DNA of 64,000 nt, taken from Lysobacter sp. Root494. GTDB taxonomy: Bacteria > Pseudomonadota > Gammaproteobacteria > Xanthomonadales > Xanthomonadaceae. The notes below the pieces were generated by a model. It searched no databases. It saw only the letters and a list, made by a program, of their open reading frames with translations, and was not told the origin of the DNA. Below, one piece after another: positions 50,629 through 57,758 of the stretch (position 1 is its first letter; each line of letters begins with the position of its first letter). The position numbers and the translations under genes were made by a program. Location of the stretch: contig NZ_LMFH01000009.1 in the NCBI RefSeq assembly GCF_001427225.1, positions 1-64,000 on the forward strand. The letters are read 5' to 3'.

Positions 50629-51741
50629 CTAGCGGGTGGCGGCCGACATTTCGGCAGGGCTGTTGATTGCTTCAGGCAGTTCGATCACGAACTGCGCGCC
50701 GCCGCCTTCGCGCGATTCGTACCAGAGGTGGCCGCCGGCCTTGACGATGATCTGCTTCGCCAGCGCCAGGCCCAGGCCGTGGGACAGGCTGTCGACGTTG
50801 TCCTGCAGGCGGGTGAACGGACGGAACAGCTGGCGCTGCTGGTCCTCGGGAATGCCGGGCCCGCGGTCGGCGACAACCAGCTGCCAGTAGCCCGGCGCAC
50901 CGGCGCGCACCGCCAGCGTGAGTTCGCTCTCGGGCGCGTACTTCAGTGCATTGGACACGAGGTTCTCGGACACCTGTCGCAGCACGCGTTCGTCGATCGC
51001 AACGCGCGCATCATGCGACGAACGCACGGTGACCACTTCTATCCCGCGCGCTTCCAGCTGCATGCCGTAGCGGCGCAGCAGCCAGTCGAGCGTGTCGTTG
51101 AGGCTCGCCTGCGCATCGGCGCGACGCACGCCGGCACCGTTGCTGGTTTCCAGGTATTCGCGGATGTAGCCCAGCGCGTCCTGCGCGCTTTCGTGGATGA
51201 CCGAGAGGTAGTGCGGCACGCGCTCCGGACGGCAGCTGTCGCGCAGCAGCAGGTCGCTGGCGAACTGCACGCTGGTGAGCGGATTCTTCAGGTCGTGCGC
51301 GACCAGGTTGACGAGTTCCTCCCGTTCGCGCGCCACGCGTTCGAGGCGGTCGCGCGCGAGCTTGAGGCCGACATGCGCGTTGACGCGCGCAAGCAGTTCT
51401 TCGGGGAGGAAGGGCTTGGTGACGTAATCCACCACGCCCGCATCGAACGCGCGCAGCAGCATGTCGCGATCCTGCGCCGCGGTGACGAACACCACCGGCG
51501 CGACTGGCGACGCCATCGACTGCAGGGCCTTGATCACATCGAAGCCATCCATTCCCGGCATGATCATGTCGAGCAGGACCAGATCGGGTGCCGCTTCGCG
51601 ATAACGGGCGAGCGCCTCATCGCCATTGTGGGCAAGCACCACCTCATAGCCTTGCCGGGTCAGCAGGCTGCTGACCACGCGCAGGTTCACCGGCTGGTCG
51701 TCGACCACCAGGATCCTTCCATTGGGTGAGATGTAGTTCAT
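50629..51741 (-). CDS. Response regulator-histidine kinase hybrid
   Basis: A 370-residue soluble protein with an N-terminal receiver (residues 8-125; Asp58 in DLVLLDMIMPGMDG, Lys109 in YVTKPFLPEEL). A coiled coil follows (126-144), then HisKA with His149 in NLVAHDLKNPLTSVQ and HATPase_c with N box NLVSNALKYAPE, DRGPGIP and HGLGLALA. REC-first kinases of this design receive phosphate from another kinase and relay it or change activity. No partner kinase gene is adjacent. It is monocistronic. Confidence 0.92.
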   Translation of the reverse strand: MNYISPNGRILVVDDQPVNLRVVSSLLTRQGYEVVLAHNGDEALARYREAAPDLVLLDMIMPGMDGFDVIKALQSMASPVAPVVFVTAAQDRDMLLRAFDAGVVDYVTKPFLPEELLARVNAHVGLKLARDRLERVAREREELVNLVAHDLKNPLTSVQFASDLLLRDSCRPERVPHYLSVIHESAQDALGYIREYLETSNGAGVRRADAQASLNDTLDWLLRRYGMQLEARGIEVVTVRSSHDARVAIDERVLRQVSENLVSNALKYAPESELTLAVRAGAPGYWQLVVADRGPGIPEDQQRQLFRPFTRLQDNVDSLSHGLGLALAKQIIVKAGGHLWYESREGGGAQFVIELPEAINSPAEMSAATR

Positions 51742-51887
51742 CGGCAGCGGGAACCGCGCTACTCCTTCAGGGGTAGGTCCGCCAAAGTATCAGAACGACG
51801 CAAGCGTCGATGGCGGCCCAGCCATGTATCTGAACAAGTCAGAATCCTGACTCAGCTGCGTGAAGCACGCGTGAGCGCAGCGCGTAG

Positions 51888-52421
51888 CTATGCGTGATGC
51901 CAGGCGCCGGGCCCCAGCCCATCCAGCTGGTACGGACCGATCGACTTCCGCACCAGTCGCAACGTGGGCAGGCCCACCGCTGCAGTCATGCGTCGTACCT
52001 GCCGGTTGCGGCCTTCGCGGATCGTGAGTTCGAGCCAGGCGTCCGCTACCGTCTTGCGGAAACGCACCGGGGGATCGCGTGGCCACAGCGCCGGCGCTTC
52101 CATGCGACGCGCGTGCGCGGGCAGCGTGCGGCCGTCGTTGAGTTCGATGCCGGTGCGAAGTGCCGCGAGCTGCTCGTCGGAAGGCTCGCCTTCGACCTGC
52201 ACCCAGTAGGTTTTGGGCTGCTTGTGGCGTGGATCGGTCAGCTTGTGCGCGAGCGTGCCGTCATCGGTGAGCAACAACAGGCCTTCGCTGTCGAAGTCGA
52301 GGCGGCCCGCCGCGTAGACGTCCGGCGGCAGGCCGAATCCGGCGAGCGTGCGGCGTGGCGGACTGCTGTTGTCGGTGAACTGGCAGAGCACGCCGTAGGG
52401 CTTGTTGAAGGCAATGAGCAT
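51888..52421 (-). CDS. rluE: Pseudouridine synthase RluE-like (23S rRNA)
   Basis: A 177-residue RsuA/RluE family enzyme without an S4 domain. The catalytic Asp42 lies in AGRLDFDSEGLLLLTDDG. Additional motifs are KTYWVQVEGEPS and EGRNRQVRRMTAAVGLPTLRLVR. RluE of E. coli modifies U2457 of 23S rRNA. Length and lack of an S4 domain favour RluE over RsuA/RluB. The start at 52419-52421 gives MLIAFNKPYGVL. Confidence 0.92.
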   Translation of the reverse strand: MLIAFNKPYGVLCQFTDNSSPPRRTLAGFGLPPDVYAAGRLDFDSEGLLLLTDDGTLAHKLTDPRHKQPKTYWVQVEGEPSDEQLAALRTGIELNDGRTLPAHARRMEAPALWPRDPPVRFRKTVADAWLELTIREGRNRQVRRMTAAVGLPTLRLVRKSIGPYQLDGLGPGAWHHA

Positions 52422-52483
52422 GGCGCGAGTGTACGGAACGATCCAGCGGGCTTGCCTGCGCACTGCCGTTGGGGTTTGACGCG

Positions 52484-53035
52484 CTACGCGCGGGTTTCCG
52501 CGCGCACTTCACGCCAGACGGCAACGAGGGCCAGTGCGTAGCAGAGCGTCATCGCTACCGGAATCAGCAGCGGCGCCGGCTTCGGCAGCAACCATTGCAC
52601 TGCGGCCGACAACACCACCGTGCCGATGCCCAGTGCGTAGTACGCCGGCGACCGGTACAGCCAGCCGAACGGAACGAAATGCGCGCCGAGCATCGCCGCG
52701 AGTGCGAAAGCCAGCAGCGTGGGTTCGTCGCGGAACAGCAGCGCCATCATCGGGAAGCCCAGTGCCTCGGTGGCCGCCAACATCGCGACCAGTCCCGACA
52801 AGGGGTGCCCGCGCGCGAACAGATCGCCGCCGCAGGCACGATCGAGCAGCCAACCCAGCGGATACACGATCGCCGTCGCGATCACGAAGAACGCCGCCAA
52901 CACCGGCGGTTGCAGGCCTGCGAAGGCGGTGACCAGCGCAAGGCCGAGCCAGTAAAGGCAGGCCGCGGCAGTCATGCCGATGCCGCGCCGGGTGACGCGC
53001 GCGACCTCGAGGCGCAGGGAATCCAGGTCGGCCAT
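52484..53035 (-). CDS. Multi-pass membrane protein, unknown function
   Basis: A 183-residue protein with about six predicted transmembrane helices after a short cytoplasmic N-terminus (MADLDSLRLEVARVTRRGIGM). Loops are short. Sequence such as GHPLSGLVAMLAATEALGFPMMALLFRDEPTLLAFALAAMLGAHFVPFGWLYRS suggests a small uncharacterised integral membrane family. The ATG at 53033-53035 was chosen at the beginning of the first hydrophilic helix. It ends 62 bases before the rluE start and could be cotranscribed with it. Confidence 0.8.
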   Translation of the reverse strand: MADLDSLRLEVARVTRRGIGMTAAACLYWLGLALVTAFAGLQPPVLAAFFVIATAIVYPLGWLLDRACGGDLFARGHPLSGLVAMLAATEALGFPMMALLFRDEPTLLAFALAAMLGAHFVPFGWLYRSPAYYALGIGTVVLSAAVQWLLPKPAPLLIPVAMTLCYALALVAVWREVRAETRA

Positions 53036-53083
53036 GGCGCGGATTGTGTTGGCGTCGCAGCGTGCGAGTCGTGATGAGCAGGC

Positions 53084-53112
53084 AAAAAGAAGCCGGGCAC
53101 TGGCCCGGCTTC
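53084..53112 (-). terminator. Terminator after the lipoprotein methyltransferase gene
   Basis: Perfect 10-base arms GAAGCCGGGC / GCCCGGCTTC (53089-53098 and 53103-53112) are followed on the minus strand by TTTTT. It separates the methyltransferase gene from the downstream membrane-protein gene. Confidence 0.85.
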
Positions 53113-53259
53113 TGACTACGCATCCATAGCGCGCGCTATGCGCACGCGTCTCGCGGTTCGTGCACACGCCATATGCTACGACCGCGGTCTCGTCTTCCAG
53201 CGCCGCGCGTCATGGCGAAGGCCTGCGGCATCGCCGCCGGGGTGGCGTCGAAAATCACC

Positions 53260-54135
53260 TCAGGCAGGCTTGCGAAAACGCAGCGTCATCCGGTCGCTCT
53301 CGCCAATCGCCTTGTACTTCGCATCGTCCGCCGCCTCGTGGTCGTTGCTCGGGGGCAGCGTCCACACGCCGTTGGGATGGTCGGTGGTGTCCTTCGGGTT
53401 GGCATTGACCTCGCTCTTCTCCTCGAGCACGAAGCCAGCCTTCGTCGCGTAGCCGATCACCAGCTCCTCGGTGAGGTAGCCGGACTTCTTCATCGTCTCC
53501 AGGTCGGTGCCCGGCTTCGCCCGGTGATCGACCACGCCGAGGGTACCGCCCGGCTTGAGCACGTCGAAGAACGCCTTGAAATAAGTGTCCGCGTTGCCGT
53601 CGGCGACCCAGTTGTGCGCATTGCGGAAGGTGAGCACGGAGTCGGCGGACGCCGCGGGCCCGAACACCGGCGCCTTCGGATCGAACACGCGCACGTCGGG
53701 CGTGCCATATACCGAAGCATTGCCCGCGAACTTCGCGCGCAACTCGTTGTTGAGCCGATAGCGGTAGCCGGGCTGGTTCGGGATCGCGTCATCCCACACC
53801 GCCGCGACGTAGTGGCCGTTGTCGCGCAGGTACGGCGCGAGGACTTCCGCATACCAGCCGCCGCCGGGGGTGATCTCGATCAGCGTTTCGTCCGGCGCCA
53901 CGCCGAAGAACGTCAGGGTCTCGCGCGGATGGCGGTACGGGTCGCGCGCGACGTTCTTCGGATCGCGCCACGCGCCGGCGAGCACCGCATCGAAACTGCC
54001 GGCCTGCGCAGTCGTAGCAGTCGCCGCAGCAGCAGCAGAGGCTGCCGGCGCGGAAGCCGACGCGCTATCGGTGGTCGTCGTGTTGCACGCGGCCAGCGCG
54101 GTCGTAATCAGTGCAGCAAGCATCAGGCGTTTCAT
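53260..54135 (-). CDS. Class I methyltransferase-fold lipoprotein
   Basis: A 291-residue protein with lipobox LAAC (MKRLMLAALITTALAACN) and an Ala/Ser-rich linker. A Rossmann domain follows whose motif ITPGGGWYAEVLAPYLRDNG resembles the SAM-binding loop of class I methyltransferases; further segments are VFDPKAPVFGPAASADSVLTFRNAHNW and KPGGTLGVVDHRAKPG. A lipoprotein signal on a SAM-fold protein is odd, since SAM is cytoplasmic; the fold may serve another purpose. GGAG precedes the ATG at 54133-54135. Confidence 0.87.
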   Translation of the reverse strand: MKRLMLAALITTALAACNTTTTDSASASAPAASAAAAATATTAQAGSFDAVLAGAWRDPKNVARDPYRHPRETLTFFGVAPDETLIEITPGGGWYAEVLAPYLRDNGHYVAAVWDDAIPNQPGYRYRLNNELRAKFAGNASVYGTPDVRVFDPKAPVFGPAASADSVLTFRNAHNWVADGNADTYFKAFFDVLKPGGTLGVVDHRAKPGTDLETMKKSGYLTEELVIGYATKAGFVLEEKSEVNANPKDTTDHPNGVWTLPPSNDHEAADDAKYKAIGESDRMTLRFRKPA

Positions 54136-54230
54136 GCGGAGCTCCATGCGGATGAACGGGGATGGGTGCGCAGCCTAACGCCAAAGCCGCGAAGGCGACC
54201 ATCGCATCGGTTGTCCGCAGCGAGTCCGGC

Positions 54231-55187
54231 CTATGTCGACGCGCGTTTGCGGCCGCTCCGTGAGGCAGGCGATGGCGCGCTTGCCGCACGCGCCCGCACG
54301 CATTCGTCCGATGCGGCATAGGCCTGCGCTTCCTCCAGCAGCCAGTCGCGGAATGCGTGCAGGCCGCGATGACGCTCGGAGCGCTCGGGGAACACCAGGT
54401 AATGCGCGAACTCCGCCTTCAGCCGTTGCTCGAACAAGGTCACCAGCCGTCCGGCTTCGACCATCGGCCGCATCAGCGTCAGTCGGCCGAGCGCGATGCC
54501 CAGGCCTTCCACGGCAGCGCGATGCAGTGTCTCGGAGTCGTCGAAGGTGGCGACGTAACGCTTCGGCGGCGTCCCGCCGAACTGCTGGAACCAGTCGCTC
54601 CAGCGTCCCCCCGGCGCACCCAGCAGCGGGAATTCGCCGAGTGTTTCCAGCGTCGGCGTGCCCAGGCGTTCGAGCAGTTCCGGGCTCATCGTCGGCGCGA
54701 CGTAGTCGTCCAGCAGGTGCACTGCGCGCAGTCCCCGCCAGTCGCCCGGGCCATAGCGCAGGCCCGCATCGATGTCGGTCTGCCGCTCGAAGTCGACCTT
54801 GTTCACCGTCGACTGCAGGTTGATTTCGATCTGCGGATGCGCGGCCAGGAAACGCGGTAGCCGCGGCACCAGCCAGCTCGTCGCGAACGACGGCATCAGC
54901 GTGATCGTCAGGACGTCGTCGCGTCGCGCGCGATACGGCTGCAGCGCCTGCTCGATCGCATCGAAGTGCGGCGACACGCGATCGAACAGGCATTGCCCGT
55001 CGGCGGTGAGTTCGACCCCGCGCGCAACGCGCACGAACAGACGCTGGCCGAGACGCTCCTCCAGCCCCCGGATCTGGTGGCTCAGCGCGCTCACGGTGAG
55101 GTGCAGCGACTCGGCCGCGCGCGACAGGTTGCCGGCGCGGGCGGCGGCCACGAAGCCCTGCAGGGCATGCAACGGAGGCCGGCTCAT
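54231..55187 (-). CDS. LysR-family regulator (GcvA-like)
   Basis: A 318-residue LysR-type activator/repressor with an N-terminal winged helix (residues 3-62: PLHALQGFVAAARAGNLSRAAESLHLTVSALSHQIRGLEERLGQRLF) and a PBP2-like ligand-binding domain (about 90-295). TFDDSETLHRAAVEGLGIALGRLTL is characteristic of the GcvA group. A Ser/Arg-rich tail of 20 residues ends it. It is divergent from two tiny genes. The palindrome GTTGAA-N5-TTCAAC overlapping its own ribosome site is its likely binding site. Confidence 0.93.
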   Translation of the reverse strand: MSRPPLHALQGFVAAARAGNLSRAAESLHLTVSALSHQIRGLEERLGQRLFVRVARGVELTADGQCLFDRVSPHFDAIEQALQPYRARRDDVLTITLMPSFATSWLVPRLPRFLAAHPQIEINLQSTVNKVDFERQTDIDAGLRYGPGDWRGLRAVHLLDDYVAPTMSPELLERLGTPTLETLGEFPLLGAPGGRWSDWFQQFGGTPPKRYVATFDDSETLHRAAVEGLGIALGRLTLMRPMVEAGRLVTLFEQRLKAEFAHYLVFPERSERHRGLHAFRDWLLEEAQAYAASDECVRARAASAPSPASRSGRKRAST

Positions 55188-55254
55188 GTTGAATCTCCTT
55201 CAACGCTGGCTTGCAGAATCGTCGCTTTTTCAACGTGCATCAAGAGCCTAGATT
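55188..55254. promoter_or_regulatory. LysR box and weak promoter of the small-gene pair
   Basis: GTTGAA-N5-TTCAAC (55188-55204) contains T-N11-A. A TAGATT element at 55249-55254 with no good -35 predicts a start near 55261, placing the box centre at about -65, the classical LysR recognition position. The same box covers the lysR ribosome site (GGAG), which would also allow autorepression. Confidence 0.7.
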
Positions 55255-55297
55255 GCAGTTCTCTTCAAAACAAGGCCGTTACGGCCGGGAGTAGGGA

Positions 55298-55483
55298 ATG
55301 AACATCTGGACCGGATTGCTGTTCCTGGACGGGGCCGTGGCGGATACCTCCCTGGCCCGCGAACTCGCCGGCGGCAGCGAACGCGAGCCGCGCGATTCCA
55401 CATCCGCAAACAACAACGAACCCGTCGCCGCACGCGACACCGCGCCCGCCAACCGGTGGTTCACCGGCGCCGGCCAGTACTGA
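55298..55483 (+). CDS. Small protein A of a paired family (61 residues)
   Basis: A 61-residue product with a hydrophobic N-terminus (MNIWTGLLFLDGAVAD) and an acidic, Asn/Ala-rich remainder (ELAGGSEREPRDSTSANNNE...WFTGAGQY). The N-terminal pattern MN[IV][WF]xGLL[FY]L is shared with the next gene. The -ELAGG- motif resembles a double-Gly leader end but is too early in the peptide to be certain. A purine-rich GGGAGTAGGGA precedes the ATG. Function unknown. Confidence 0.7.
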   Translation: MNIWTGLLFLDGAVADTSLARELAGGSEREPRDSTSANNNEPVAARDTAPANRWFTGAGQY

Positions 55484-55497
55484 TCGAGGAAACGACC

Positions 55498-55725
55498 ATG
55501 AACGTGTTCAAGGGCCTGCTCTATCTCATCGAAAACGACGCGCCGGCATCACCGGTGCTGATCGAGGCGCCGCGTTACGGCGCGGCTACCGCTGCCAATG
55601 AATTCGCCGGCACGCTCGGCAATGGCGCCGCCGGGCAGCGACGCTTCGGCACGCGGCGCAATGCGCCTGCCCAGGAGGCCCCGAGCCTCGGCAAGCACGT
55701 GGATGCCGCCGGCGGCTGCTGCTGA
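55498..55725 (+). CDS. Small protein B of a paired family (75 residues)
   Basis: A 75-residue product starting MNVFKGLLYLIENDAPAS. Its N-terminal dozen residues match the preceding gene's pattern, then it diverges. The middle is Gly/Ala-rich (NEFAGTLGNGAAGQRRFG), a basic segment follows, and the end is AAGGCC. GAGGAA lies seven to eight bases before the ATG, which is 14 bases after the first gene's stop, so the two form an operon. Paired Cys at the extreme C-terminus could carry modification or disulfide. Function unknown. Confidence 0.7.
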   Translation: MNVFKGLLYLIENDAPASPVLIEAPRYGAATAANEFAGTLGNGAAGQRRFGTRRNAPAQEAPSLGKHVDAAGGCC

Positions 55726-55885
55726 CCGCAGTACGGCGCGGGTCCGGACGGTCCGGCATCTGCGCCGTCCTCGACCCGGTCACTGGTCGAAGCCGCGGCG
55801 TCGCGCCGGTTCCGCGCGAACCTGCCGCCCGTTACGATCCCCGCATCGCCGCGCACGTTCCCGCGCGTGCCGTGCCGGGGAGCAC

Positions 55886-56929
55886 ATGAAGCTCAGACTG
55901 ATCATCTTCCTGTCGGTGGCGCTGGGCCTGGTGAGCGGCGCCTTCCTGTATTCGCTGCTGTCGGTGAAGCGCCACGAAAAGGCGCTCGCCGCGGCGCGCG
56001 CGGAAGGCCGCGCGGATGCGGAGAAGGCGATGGCCGACGAGCTCGCCGCGCTCAAGCCCGTGGTGCTGAAGAAGGTCGCGAATGCCGAAAGCAAGCCGGA
56101 CGGCACGCACTTCACCTACGAGTACGTGAAGCCGCACGATCCCGGGCTCGAGCCGTTCTACAGGCTCGCCCATGACGGCGACCTGCTGCACCACCTGCCC
56201 GAGATCCAGGCCATCGATGGCCTGCTGATGCTGCCGAAGCCGATCCGGTTCGTGATGGCCGAGTGCCGCGAACCGAACGCGTTCTATTCGCCCGAACGCG
56301 GCGAAGTGGTGATGTGCTACGAAACGATGAAAGTGCTGCTCGATCGCGGCCGGCAACTCGCCACCGACCAGGACGTCGCCGACAAGGGCGACGCTTATGC
56401 GCAACGCTATCTCGAAGCCAACCTGCGCTTCATCCTGCTGCACGAAACCGGGCACGCGCTGATCGATCTGTTGGAAATGCCGATCACCGGGCGCGAGGAA
56501 GACGCGGTCGACCAGCTCGCGACCACGCTGATGCAGCGCTTCGCCGGCATGAACGAATCCTCGCGCCAGGTCAGCGACAACCTGCGCATGGCGTCGAACT
56601 GGTTCCTGGTCCGCAGCACCGGCCAGTACAACCTCGACGCCTACGCCGACGAACACGCACTGGGCGAGCAGCGCTACTTCAACCTGCAGTGCCTGATCTA
56701 CGGCAGCAATCCCGCGCGTTACGTCGGCATCGTCACCGAAGGCGACCTGCCCGAGGCGCGCGCGAAAACCTGTCCGGCCGAGGCGCGCCGCGTCAGCAAG
56801 TCGTGGCTGCGCCTGCTGCTCCCGCACGTGGCGCCTAAGTACGAGATGACCGAAGAGAAGGCCAACCGCCTGTTCGAACAGCGCGAGCGCGAACGCAACC
56901 GCAATGCGGAAGTGCCGTACGTGAGGTGA
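55886..56929 (+). CDS. DUF4344-like membrane-anchored zinc metallopeptidase
   Basis: A 347-residue protein with one N-terminal membrane helix (KLRLIIFLSVALGLVSGAFLYSLL) and a short coiled coil (30-55). The putative peptidase domain has HETGH at 186-190 (LHETGHALIDLLEMPITGREED) and a probable third ligand in REED. The catalytic domain should face the periplasm. The ATG at 55886 follows a GGGGAG ribosome site. It is on the same strand as the two small genes, 160 bases downstream, and could belong to the same pathway. Confidence 0.85.
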   Translation: MKLRLIIFLSVALGLVSGAFLYSLLSVKRHEKALAAARAEGRADAEKAMADELAALKPVVLKKVANAESKPDGTHFTYEYVKPHDPGLEPFYRLAHDGDLLHHLPEIQAIDGLLMLPKPIRFVMAECREPNAFYSPERGEVVMCYETMKVLLDRGRQLATDQDVADKGDAYAQRYLEANLRFILLHETGHALIDLLEMPITGREEDAVDQLATTLMQRFAGMNESSRQVSDNLRMASNWFLVRSTGQYNLDAYADEHALGEQRYFNLQCLIYGSNPARYVGIVTEGDLPEARAKTCPAEARRVSKSWLRLLLPHVAPKYEMTEEKANRLFEQRERERNRNAEVPYVR

Positions 56930-56993
56930 GTAGTTCCGCGCATCGCCGGTATGCGTGCTGCCCCGATGCCTCGCGTAGAAGACAGCCGGTTGC

Positions 56994-57024
56994 AAAAAAA
57001 TGCGGCGAGGAATCCCCGCCGCAT
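56994..57024 (-). terminator. Terminator of the decayed gene
   Basis: ATGCGGCG...CGCCGCAT arms (57000-57007 / 57017-57024) are followed on the minus strand by seven T residues. It has no intact gene upstream, so it probably belonged to the remnant at 57040-57190. Confidence 0.75.
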
Positions 57025-57039
57025 CTTCGTACGTCGAAC

Positions 57040-57190
57040 ATGCGATCCCTGTGTGTACATCTCGAGCTCGTAGATGCGTGCGGCCGGGTCGCCGTCCTGC
57101 GCCGGCGTGGTGATGTTTGAGCCGCACGTAGCGCGCGGTGCGTGCGGTGATCGCGTGGGTGGTCACGCTTGCGCTGTTGTCTGCGTTCCT
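57040..57190 (-). pseudogene. Frameshifted remnant of an F5/8 type C (discoidin) domain
   Basis: On the minus strand one frame reads THAITARTARYVRL (from about 57160 to 57119). A one-base shift at the T triplet 57116-57118 then gives NITTPAQDGDPAARIYELEMY (to about 57055, counted in pieces). Joined, this is the C-terminal strand pair of an F5/8 type C carbohydrate-binding domain, as found at the end of secreted glycosidases. The upstream part is not recognisable. The gene was probably a glycan-degrading enzyme of the adjacent uptake locus. Confidence 0.65.
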
Positions 57191-57323
57191 GCATCCGCCG
57201 GGTCCGCCATCGATGGCGGCGGGCCGTTCTACAGCGGCGGACAGCGGTGATGCATCACCTAATCGCGTCCGGCTTCGCTGCGCGGCGCACACCATCATCG
57301 CTGCGATTCCTGCCGGCCAATAC

Positions 57324-57361
57324 TTTGGATCGATATAAATCCGCCATAAGACCGATCCAAA
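57324..57361. promoter_or_regulatory. Operator-like sequences
   Basis: TTTGGATCGATATAAA (57324-57339) differs at two bases from the perfect palindrome upstream of the receptor gene. It is also paired with CGATCCAAA at 57353-57361, giving a 9-base perfect inverted repeat with TTTGGATCG. A LacI-type or similar regulator could bind here. Confidence 0.55.
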
Positions 57362-57683
57362 AGTTGTGGGCCGGGGAGAAGGTGGCGCTGCAACCAAACG
57401 ATTGCGCATGCCGCATGCCGATCCTTCTGCTGCTCCGGACCTCCGACAAATCCCCTGTAGCCGATGTCGCCGCCGAGAGTGCGACCCCGCCAAGCGCTGC
57501 GTAAAGGGGTAGCGGCTTCACGAAAGCACACAAAAACAGGCGTTGTCGTAACTCTGTGGTTTGTTGCGGACCAGGCCGTGCGTGAGCTTTTCTCCAGCGC
57601 AGCGCCCTCGCTTCAGTGAGGGATGGTTAGCGCTCACTGCTGCACCGCGGCAAGACAATCATCGTGGTTTATGGTCCAGTGTC

Positions 57684-57699
57684 TTTAGATCGATCTAAA
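57684..57699. promoter_or_regulatory. Perfect 16-base palindromic operator upstream of receptor gene
   Basis: TTTAGATCGATCTAAA is a perfect palindrome 60 bases before the receptor ATG. Its symmetry with central CG is typical of LacI-family operators that control carbohydrate loci. No LacI gene lies in the window. Confidence 0.75.
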
Positions 57700-57758
57700 T
57701 TGATCGGCGGATCGGTGCCCCACGCCGGCTTTCCTACTTCCCTCTCGGAGTGGTTTCG

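Larger units (their letters stand above)
56930..57758. other. 829-base gap with gene remnant and operators
   Basis: A gap without an intact gene. In order it contains a minus-strand terminator hairpin (56994-57024), a frameshifted remnant of an F5/8 type C domain (57040-57190), an imperfect palindromic operator with an inverted half-site (57324-57361), an uncharacterised lower-GC stretch and a perfect 16-base palindrome upstream of the receptor gene (57684-57699). Confidence 0.75.
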
